From: Mycobacterium tilburgii
GTDB lineage: Bacteria > Actinomycetota > Actinomycetes > Mycobacteriales > Mycobacteriaceae
Length of the DNA: 49,408 nucleotides
Assembly (NCBI RefSeq): GCF_902168065.1
Contig: NZ_LR655713.1
Location: 1-49,408 of the forward strand
Direction: 5' to 3'
Position 1 is the first letter of the stretch; every line of letters begins with the position of its first letter. The position numbers were made by a program, and so were the translations under genes. The notes under the pieces were generated by a model. That model had not been told where the DNA came from, made no database searches, and saw only the letters and a program-made list of their open reading frames with translations. Positions 43,340-49,408 of this stretch are shown in pieces.

Positions 43340-45438
43340 CGGATCAGCTTGATACCGATGAATGTGGCGACGATGTTGCCCAAGCCGTAGATGGTATAGG
43401 TTGCGGCTGAGTAGCTTCGCTGCGGCTTGGTGTGTACCGAACACCGCGCAGCGCCAACGGAATCAGGGCAACGATGACGATCGCGTTGAAGATGACCGCG
43501 GACAGGATCGCCGATTGCGGGTTGTGCAGCCGCATCACGTTTATCAGGTCCAGGTCGGGGAAGACCGTCACGAACATCGCCGGGAGGCGATGTTATTGGC
43601 GATGGAGAACGTGGTCAACGCGCCCCGGGTGATCAGCAATTGCAATTGCTTGCCGATCTCGACGATCTCGATCAGCTTGGTGGGGTCGGAGTCCAGATCC
43701 ACCATGTCGTCGGCATCTTTGGCCGTCGAGGTACCGGTGTTCATCGCGACGCCGACGTCGGCCTGCGCCAAGGCCGGGGCGTCGTTGGTGCCGTCACCGG
43801 TTATCGCCACCAGGCGTCCGTCCTGCTGCTCCTTCTTGATCAGTATCATCTTGTCTTCGGGCGTGGCCTAGGCGAGGAAGTCGTCCACCCTGGCCTCTTC
43901 GGTCGATTGCCTTGGCGGTCAACGGGTTATCCACGGTGACCATCACCGCGCGTATGCCCATCAAGCGCATCGCGTCGAAGCGTTCGCGCATGCCCTGCTT
44001 GACCACGTCCTTGAGATGGATGACGCCGAGCACCCGGGCTGACGCGGAACCGTCGTCTCCGTCCACCTGGCCGACCATCAGCGGGGTGCCACCGGCGGCG
44101 GAGATGCCGTCGACGATCTCACCGAGTTCGGTCGGGACGGTGCCGACGTGGCTGCGGACCCACTCCGAGACGGAGTTGGCCGCACCCTTGCGCAACTGGT
44201 CGGTCATCGACGTCCACATCCGACATTCGGGTGGTCGCACTGAATTCCACCCACGAGGCGTTCGCCAACTCGCCCGGCGTGCGCGCGCAGGCCGAAGGCG
44301 TCCTTGGCGTACACCACGATGAAACGGCCCTCGGGGGTCTCGTCGGCGAGGCTGGACAACTGCGCGGCGTCGGCCAGGTCCGCGTGGGTCACTCCGGACA
44401 CTGGAATGAATTCGGACGTTTGACGATTGCTAAGCGTGATGGTTCCCGTCTTGTCCAACAGCAGGGTGTTGACGTCGCCGGCCGCTTCCACCGCGCGGCC
44501 CGGCCAGCACGTTGCGTTGCACTAGGCGATCCATGCCGGCGATACCGATCGCCGACAGCAGCGCGCCGATAGTGGTCGGAATGAGGCACACCAGCAACGA
44601 CATCAGCACGATGCCGCTGATGCCGTCGGAGCTCAGCGCCGAGGTGTCGGGGACACCGGGTTGTTCACCTTGGAGTAGATCGCCAGGGGCTGCAGCGTGG
44701 CGACCGCGAAGACGAAGATGATGGTCAGCGCGGCCAGCAGGATGTTTAGCGCGATCTCGTTGGGTGTCTTCTGCCGGTTGACGCCCTCGATAAGGGCGAT
44801 CATCTCGTCCACAAAGCTCTCGCCGGGTTTCTGGGTGATCTTGACGACGATGCGGTCCGAGAGCACGGTGGTACTGCGGTGACCGCGGAACGGTCGCCGC
44901 CGGACTACCGGGTCCGACTCGCCGGTGATGGCCGACTCGTCAACAGACGCAATGCCTTCCACCACATCGTCGTCGCCGGGGATGACCTCGCCTGGGGTGA
45001 CGACCACGACGTCGCCCTGTTGCAGCAGCGGTGCCGGGATCTCCTCGATCGAGGCTGCCGCCGTGGTGCCGGGGCGTCAGCCGATGATACGGCGCGCGAT
45101 GGTATCGGCTTTGGACTTGCGCAGGGTGTCGGCTTGTGCCTTGCCGCGGTCCTCGGCGACAGCTTCGGCGAGGTTCGCGAAAAGTATTGTCAGCCACAGC
45201 CAGAACACGGTGAGCAAGCTGAACCAGGTGCTGTCGCGATAACAAGCACCGTCGACCAGATGGCGCCTATCTCGACGATGAACATCACCGGGTTGCGCCA
45301 CAACGTGCGCGGATCGAGCTTGCGCAGCGCGTCCGGCAACGACTTCAGCAGGGCCGGGTCGAGCAGGCCGCCCTGAAGTCTCTCCCCGGGTGCGTGTGCG
45401 GAAGGCCGGCGGAGGCGGGAATCCGTTACGGTGGTCAC
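43340..45438 (-). pseudogene. kdpB: Broken KdpB potassium-transport P-type ATPase subunit
   Basis: ATPase subunit of the high-affinity potassium pump. From GTG 45438 the pieces appear in order: 'LDPRTLWRNPVMFIVEIGAI', 'WLWLTILFANLAEAVAEDRG', 'VVTPGEVIPGDDDVVEGIAS', '[13 protein letters not shown]', the phosphorylation site '[15 protein letters not shown]' (D-K-T-G-T intact), '[20 protein letters not shown]' and '[20 protein letters not shown]'. There are at least eight frame changes or small deletions, and a TAG near 43868-43870 before 'ATPEDKM'. After 'TFIGIKLI' the gene runs into the KdpE tail. Its start follows the kdpA stop closely. Confidence 0.92.
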
Positions 45439-45440
45439 TT

Positions 45441-46374
45441 TCAGTGCATCCCTTCAGCGAGCGGCCCGAACGCGAGCGCGGGCAGGAAGGTGAGGGCAAC
45501 CAGAATCACGGTCACGCCCACGACCAGGCCAATGAACTGCGGCCTATGTGTCGGCAGCGTGCCGCTCGATTCGGGTGCCATGCCCTGGTGCGCAAGCGAA
45601 ACGGCCAGCGCGAGAACGAGGATCATCGGCAGAAAGCGGCCGAAGGCCATCGCCAACACCAACGCGGTGTTCCACCACACCGTGTTGGCCGACAGGCCCG
45701 CGAACGCGGAGCCGTTGTTGTTGGCTGCGAGGTAAAGGCATACAGCACCCGGACAATCCGTGCGGTCCGCTGTTGGCCATGCCGGCGCGCTCGCCCGGTA
45801 GCGCCATGGCAATGGCGGTGACGAGCAGCACGATCAGCGTGGTGATCAGGAACTCGGTGAGGTCGTACCCGGCTGTGTGGGATCCGGCCTGTACGGTATC
45901 TTGATTCTCGCGGTCATCACGGTGTTTGTCGCCGGGTTGATGGTCGGCCGGACACCGGAATACCTCGGCAAGAAGATCAACCTGCACGAAATGAAGCTGT
46001 CCTCAGGCTATTTGCATGTTGAACATCGTCATCATGCTGCCCAGGCTGGTGTAGGAGTCGTGGGTGGAATCAATTGCGCCGGTTGAGGTCAGGGTGGTGG
46101 CATCGGCGAAAATCGCCGAATCGGCGACGCCGAAGCGTTGCTCGACACCCTCGTAGGAGGCGCCGGTCGCGGTAGGCACCGCGCCGTGGTGCTGCAGCTG
46201 GAACAGCATCATGAACGTGACGCTGAGTAAGGCCAGCACGCTAACCACCGCGGCGATCGCGTAACCCTGCTTCTTGCGGTTTACCATGCGACCGAAGGTG
46301 CGTGGCAGCGAGAAGCTGATGACCAGCAGCAGGAAGATATCGACCCAGTCCACGCCTGTCGAGGTGGCACTCAC
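45441..46374 (-). pseudogene. kdpA: Broken KdpA potassium-binding subunit with N-terminal deletion and internal inversion
   Basis: GTG 46374 overlaps the kdpF stop. Only about 6 N-terminal codons remain before a jump to mid-protein '[20 protein letters not shown]', so roughly the first 220 residues (first selectivity-filter repeats) are gone. Then '[14 protein letters not shown]', '[20 protein letters not shown]' and 'TMFNMQIA' are readable. The following about 118 nt are inverted (see 45884-46001). After it '[20 protein letters not shown]', '[20 protein letters not shown]', '[20 protein letters not shown]' and 'LAEGMH' to TGA 45441 continue, with shifts near 45740. The last filter-type block 'NNNGSAFAG' is intact. 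Confidence 0.9.
45884..46001 (+). other. About 118-nt inverted segment inside kdpA
   Basis: On the plus strand 45890-46001 encodes '[20 protein letters not shown]' and '[18 protein letters not shown]', an unmistakable KdpA block. Flanking KdpA blocks are on the minus strand: '[15 protein letters not shown]' ends near 46007, and 'AGYDLTEF' begins near 45882. In an intact KdpA these three blocks are consecutive in that order. The segment has therefore flipped in place, with loss of about seven residues at one edge. No obvious inverted repeats flank it. Confidence 0.85.
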
Positions 46375-46462
46375 TAGAAGCGCTCCGGGTACATCAGCGC
46401 GGCGCCCAGTAACAGGGCCACCCGGACGGACAGGATGAGTCCACGGTGTTGGCGATGTTCAT
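46374..46462 (-). pseudogene. kdpF: KdpF small membrane subunit with 1-nt deletion
   Basis: 89 nt from ATG 46462 to TAG 46374. Restoring one base after 'MNIANTV' gives a 29-residue single-span peptide ending '[15 protein letters not shown]', the KdpF pattern (hydrophobic helix then Tyr/Phe-Pro-Glu-Arg/Lys-Phe). KdpF stabilises the Kdp complex. Its start overlaps the small peptide upstream by ATGA and its stop overlaps kdpA, so the whole head of the operon is translationally coupled. Confidence 0.75.
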
Positions 46463-46536
46463 GAGCCCAGCCTCAGCGTCAGGCCGAGTGCGACGAAGAC
46501 CGCCGTAGTCAGCACGAGGTAAATCACCACGGACAT
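46459..46536 (-). CDS. 25-residue hydrophobic peptide at the head of the kdp operon
   Basis: ATG 46536 to TGA 46459 encodes a peptide starting 'MSVVIYLVLTTAVFVALGL' and ending 'TLRLGS', one predicted membrane helix. It overlaps the kdpF start in ATGA. It is open while every kdp gene after it is broken. Small single-span peptides upstream of kdpF are, to my recollection, present in other actinobacterial kdp operons; the role is unknown. Its short length means that an open frame alone is weak evidence of function. Confidence 0.6.
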   Translation of the reverse strand: MSVVIYLVLTTAVFVALGLTLRLGS

Positions 46537-46638
46537 GTTTGTCTTTCGTTCGATGAGCGATTGATTCCAGACAGTTCTCGGGCACCAGTGACCGGCCTCA
46601 GTGAGAAGGCCACGACCGAGGCTAAGCTCGCCAGCTAA

Positions 46639-46671
46639 CCGTAAAGCTTTCCCTTAACGCTTCCTTTACGG
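46639..46671. promoter_or_regulatory. Inverted and near-direct repeat upstream of the kdp remnant
   Basis: CCGTAAAG (46639-46646) and CTTTACGG (46664-46671) form an inverted repeat with 17 nt between; flanking AACC and GGGTT extend it imperfectly. Between and across them TTTCCCTTAACG and TTCCTTTACGG look like a near-direct repeat about one helical turn apart, a layout used by OmpR-family regulators. It is 103 nt upstream of the small kdp peptide and 79 nt beyond the trcS stop. A KdpE or TrcR operator is possible. Confidence 0.4.
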
Positions 46672-46749
46672 GTTGGCCGCCACTTTGATGAATTCCTTAC
46701 CCTTGTTGACCGCGTCCCGCGGCAACCATGGCTCAACCGCAGGGTACCG

Positions 46750-48258
46750 TCAGTCGGGAGTCGGGCCGTCGATCATCGGAAGACGCACGCGGAACACCGT
46801 TCGACCGTTGGTGGATTGGGCGTCCACCGAGCCGTGATGAGCCTTCACGATCGAACTGACGATGGCAAGGCCCAGCCCGATACCGGCGCTGTCCGACTGG
46901 GAGGCGTCGCCGCGCACGAAGCGCTCGAACAGCCGCGGCAGCAAATCCGGATCGATGCCGGGTCCGTCGTCGGTGACGGTGAGTTCCGCATACGGCGCGG
47001 CGGGATCGTCACGGCGACAGACGATTGCGGTGGTCACTGTCACACCGGGCGGGGTGTGCAACTGGGCGTTGTTTAGCAGGTTGCTGAGCAGCTGGTGCAG
47101 CCGCGCGTGGTCACCGCGCACCCAAACGGGTTCTTCCCGAAGGTTTTTGCGCCAACGATGGGTGGGTGCGGCGACCGCGATGTCGTTCACCGCGTTCACG
47201 GCGAGGTCAGCCAGATCGACGTCTTCATTCTGCAGATCCTCGCCTTCGCCGAGGCGGGACAGCAGCAGCAACTCTTCAACGAGCAGGGCCATGCGGCGCG
47301 CTTCGGATTCGATGCGCGCCAACGCGTACTCGGTGGTGGGCGGCAACGCCGAACTGTCCTGACGGGTCAGCTCGGCGTAGCCCTGGATCGCCGCCAGCGG
47401 GGTCCGCAGCTCGTGGCTGGCGTCGGTGAGGAACTGCCGCATGCGCATGTCGGAATCGACGCGGTGCGCCAGGGCGCTATCGACGTTGTCCAGCAACCGA
47501 TTCAGCGTGTGCCCGACGATACCCACCTCATTGTCCGGGTCGGTGTCTTCCGCTCGGACCCGAACGCTGATCCGGTGGTCGTCCCCGGTGAGCGGCATCG
47601 CGGCAACTTCCGCGGCGGTCGCTGCAACTCGGCGCAGCGGGCGAAGGGTGTAGCCGACCAGCCACGCGGTGAGGCCGGCGGTGAGCAACAGGGCGACCGC
47701 GACGAGCACGGTGGTGGTGATGTATTTGCGGGCGATGATCTGGTCGGCGAGTTGCACCGACATCCCGACGATCAGCAGGTCGGATCCTTCGACTCGGCTG
47801 TCGACGCGGTAGGCGCCCAGGCTGCCCAGCCGGATGGTGCGTGGCGGCCCATCGGTCCAGGACTGCGCCTCGATCGCCTTGACGACGTCCGGCGGCGCGG
47901 GTTTGGGTTCGTCCTCGGAAAACACCGCCGTCCCGATGACCACGCCGTCATGCACGATGGCGATCAGGTTTCCCGGTGTCTGCCCGGTGAACTCGAGCAT
48001 CGCCTGCGGCACCGGCGGGGTTCGCCGGTGCGCCGAGGTGTGTTCCCCGTTATGGTACCGGTTATACGAATTACTAAGTGCGTCAAGTGATTCGGCGACA
48101 TCAGCGTCGCTGATTGCGGTGACGTAGCCGCGCAGGCTGAGCACCGAGACCACGCCGACGGTCACCAAGACCACGGTGACGACTGTCAACACGCCCAGCA
48201 GTAGTTGACGGCGCAGCGACCGGGGGAACCACGATGGAGTATTGCGGTGACCTGTCAT
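46750..48258 (-). CDS. trcS: Sensor histidine kinase TrcS
   Basis: 502 residues (509 in M. tuberculosis). Two membrane helices, about residues 18-41 and 178-202, enclose a roughly 135-residue sensor domain. A HAMP linker ('RPLRRVAATAAEVAAMPLTG') and the kinase core follow: H box 'FLTDASHELRTPLAAIQGYA', N box 'LHQLLSNLLNNAQLHTPPG', 'TVTDDGPGIDPDLLPRLFER' and 'SAGIGLGLAIVSSIVKAHHG'. Its ATG overlaps the trcR stop in ATGA. TrcS phosphorylates TrcR. The signal is not known from sequence. Intact, although the adjacent Kdp system is dead. Confidence 0.95.
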   Translation of the reverse strand: MTGHRNTPSWFPRSLRRQLLLGVLTVVTVVLVTVGVVSVLSLRGYVTAISDADVAESLDALSNSYNRYHNGEHTSAHRRTPPVPQAMLEFTGQTPGNLIAIVHDGVVIGTAVFSEDEPKPAPPDVVKAIEAQSWTDGPPRTIRLGSLGAYRVDSRVEGSDLLIVGMSVQLADQIIARKYITTTVLVAVALLLTAGLTAWLVGYTLRPLRRVAATAAEVAAMPLTGDDHRISVRVRAEDTDPDNEVGIVGHTLNRLLDNVDSALAHRVDSDMRMRQFLTDASHELRTPLAAIQGYAELTRQDSSALPPTTEYALARIESEARRMALLVEELLLLSRLGEGEDLQNEDVDLADLAVNAVNDIAVAAPTHRWRKNLREEPVWVRGDHARLHQLLSNLLNNAQLHTPPGVTVTTAIVCRRDDPAAPYAELTVTDDGPGIDPDLLPRLFERFVRGDASQSDSAGIGLGLAIVSSIVKAHHGSVDAQSTNGRTVFRVRLPMIDGPTPD

Positions 48259-49037
48259 TCCGGCGGCCGCAGCATGTATCCAACGCCGCGGACGGTGTGG
48301 ATCATCGGCTCACGCCCCGAGTCGATCTTCTTCCGCAGATACGAGATGTACAGGTCGACGATGCTGGTTCGCCCGGCGAAATCGTAGTTCCACACTCGGT
48401 TGAGGATTTCGGTGCGGCTCAGCGCGCGGCGCGGGTTGCGCATCAAGAAGCGCAACAATTCGAACTCAGTGGACGACAGCGCGATTACGGTGCCGTCGCG
48501 GGTGACCTCGCGGCTGGCCGTGTCGAGCCGAAGGTCGCCGACCTTGAGGGCTTCCGCGGCCGGCGGAGACTGCTGGCTGGACCGGCGCAGTAACCCGCGC
48601 AGTCGCGCAACCAGCTCCTCCAGGCTGAACGGCTTGGTCATGTAGTCGTCGGCGCCCGCGGTGAGGCCGGTGACCCGGGCCATGACCGAGTCGCGGGCGG
48701 TGAGAAACAGCGTGGGGGTGTAGACATCCGATTCACGGATACGCTGCAGGATCCGCAGACCATCCATGTCGGGAAGCATGATGTCGAGGACGAGCACGTC
48801 GGGGTTAGACCGTTCGAATTTGGCCAGTGCTTCGCGACCGTTGTGGGCGATCTCCACCACCCAGCCCTCGTAGTGCAACGCCATTTTCACCAGATTGGTC
48901 AGCGCCGGTTCGTCGTCCACCAGCAAAACTCGGATCGGTGAGCCGTCGGCCCGATAGATCCTGGGGAGTTGCCCGAGAATAGCTTGACGGGGTCGCTGGT
49001 TACCCGCGTTACCCGTGTACCCCGGCGTTGCTGTCAC
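48255..49037 (-). CDS. trcR: OmpR-family response regulator TrcR
   Basis: 260 residues from GTG 49037; GTG or ATG 49055 would add six. Receiver domain (about 35-150) with the acidic pocket 'VLLVDDEPALTNLV', phospho-acceptor Asp at residue 85 in 'VLVLDIMLPDMDG', Thr in 'LFLTARD' and Lys in 'YMTKPFSLEELVARLRG'. The winged-helix output domain (about 170-258) has 'LSSTEFELLRFLMRNPRRAL' and 'SYLRKKIDSG...IHTVRGVGYMLRPP'. In M. tuberculosis TrcR is reported to regulate its own promoter and Rv1057; that is literature knowledge. Coupled to trcS. Confidence 0.95.
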   Translation of the reverse strand: MTATPGYTGNAGNQRPRQAILGQLPRIYRADGSPIRVLLVDDEPALTNLVKMALHYEGWVVEIAHNGREALAKFERSNPDVLVLDIMLPDMDGLRILQRIRESDVYTPTLFLTARDSVMARVTGLTAGADDYMTKPFSLEELVARLRGLLRRSSQQSPPAAEALKVGDLRLDTASREVTRDGTVIALSSTEFELLRFLMRNPRRALSRTEILNRVWNYDFAGRTSIVDLYISYLRKKIDSGREPMIHTVRGVGYMLRPPE

Positions 49038-49217
49038 GTCCGTTGATCCTCGCAAAGCGCTTATGTGCTTGTCACAAACCTCATATCTACCTCACATCTT
49101 TCGCCGCGCTCGGGTGGGTGCCGTCGGGGTCACCCGGGCCGGTGTCCGGTGACCGCGGTAGCGCGGATCCGGTTCCCCGGGCAAACATGATCAAGGAAAC
49201 GGCCGCGTAACAGACAA

Positions 49218-49249
49218 CGAGGCAGCACACCGTGTGGTGTGCTGCCTCG
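49218..49249 (-). terminator. 14-bp stem terminator between the esxI-like gene and trcR
   Basis: CGAGGCAGCACACC (49218-49231) pairs perfectly with GGTGTGCTGCCTCG (49236-49249) around a GTGT loop. On the minus strand the hairpin is followed by TTGTCTGTTAC, moderately T-rich, so it should terminate the esxI-like transcript about 20 nt past its stop and before the trcR promoter. Confidence 0.85.
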
Positions 49250-49266
49250 CTTGAAGTTAGGTGGTG

Positions 49267-49408
49267 TCAGGCCCAACTGGACCCGACGGCGCTGTCGGTG
49301 CTGGCCATGTTGTTGCCCGCGGTCTGCACCTTCTGCCCGTGCTGGTTGGCCTGCTCGTAGATCACCTGGAAGTTCCGGCCCAACTGGGTAATGAACTCCT
49401 GGCAAGCC
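49267..49408 (-). CDS. esxI: ESAT-6-like protein, Mtb9.9 (EsxI/L/N/O/V) subfamily, 3' part only
   Basis: The 46 C-terminal residues ('ACQEFITQLGRNFQVIYEQA', 'NQHGQKVQTAGNNMASTDSA', 'VGSSWA') are present; the N-terminal about 48 lie beyond the window's right edge. The sequence is almost that of the M. tuberculosis Mtb9.9 proteins, which are secreted by ESX-5-type systems as heterodimers with a QILSS-family partner. In M. tuberculosis esxI-esxJ lie at Rv1037c-Rv1038c in this same place, so the partner gene is expected just outside. The frame is open, with its own terminator downstream. Confidence 0.92.
   Translation of the reverse strand, partial: ACQEFITQLGRNFQVIYEQANQHGQKVQTAGNNMASTDSAVGSSWA

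Overview
The window is a high-GC actinobacterial chromosome segment that matches, gene for gene over most of its length, the Mycobacterium tuberculosis Rv0998-Rv1037c neighbourhood (lysine acetyltransferase, pmt, rsmI, pabB, metG, tatD, rpfB, ksgA, ispE, pks16, pth, rplY, lpqT, prsA, glmU, tRNA-Gln, TetR, mfd, mazG, lpqU, eno, ftsB, DUF501, ppx, kdp, trcS/trcR, esxI-type). Gene order, DUF5642 and Lpq lipoproteins, an Rpf and an Mtb9.9-type Esx protein point to a slow-growing Mycobacterium. The species cannot be fixed from the sequence alone. The orthology assignments are recalled from family knowledge, not computed.

The striking property is uneven decay. About two dozen core genes are full length and open. 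Interspersed with them are about eighteen pseudogenes with several frameshifts, nonsense codons, internal deletions or junctions each. Since the long essential genes (mfd, glmU, pks16, eno, metG) are clean, the breaks look like real genome reduction rather than sequencing error.

Layout. 0-2.4 kb: broken ADP/GDP-heptose genes (hddA, gmhA, gmhB) joined to a broken WecG/TagA glycosyltransferase. 2.4-5.0 kb: intact cAMP-regulated acetyltransferase and two DUF5642 lipoproteins. 4.9-6.9 kb: broken AlkB-like oxygenase and broken arginine deiminase. 6.9-10.6 kb: pmt, rsmI, pabB. 10.6-12.7 kb: an ECF41 sigma factor and its oxidoreductase partner, both dead. 12.8-18 kb: an intact DUF4832 lipoprotein, then a graveyard of a GAF/EAL cyclic-di-GMP protein, a truncated lipoprotein paralogue, Wzz, Wzy, sugar transferase, RmlC-like and PAS gene pieces. 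18-26.9 kb: metG, tatD, rpfB-ksgA-ispE, pks16, pth, rplY. 27-31.8 kb: broken SDR, then lpqT-arsC-prsA-glmU and tRNA-Gln. 31.9-43.2 kb: TetR regulator, broken MmyB-type regulator, mfd, mazG, lpqU, eno, ftsB, DUF501, ppx. 43.3-46.5 kb: remains of the Kdp potassium system, including a small inversion and a kdpB-to-kdpE deletion. 46.7-49.4 kb: intact trcR-trcS two-component system, a long hairpin terminator and the 3' part of an esxI-like gene.

The picture is loss of surface polysaccharide, heptose, arginine catabolism, high-affinity potassium uptake, cyclic-di-GMP and stress-sigma functions, with translation, cell wall, resuscitation, repair and protein mannosylation kept. I saw no insertion sequence, CRISPR array or complete mobile element. 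I found no convincing new multi-gene system; the most unusual signals are the small inversion in kdpA, the deletion junctions and a few odd hairpins.
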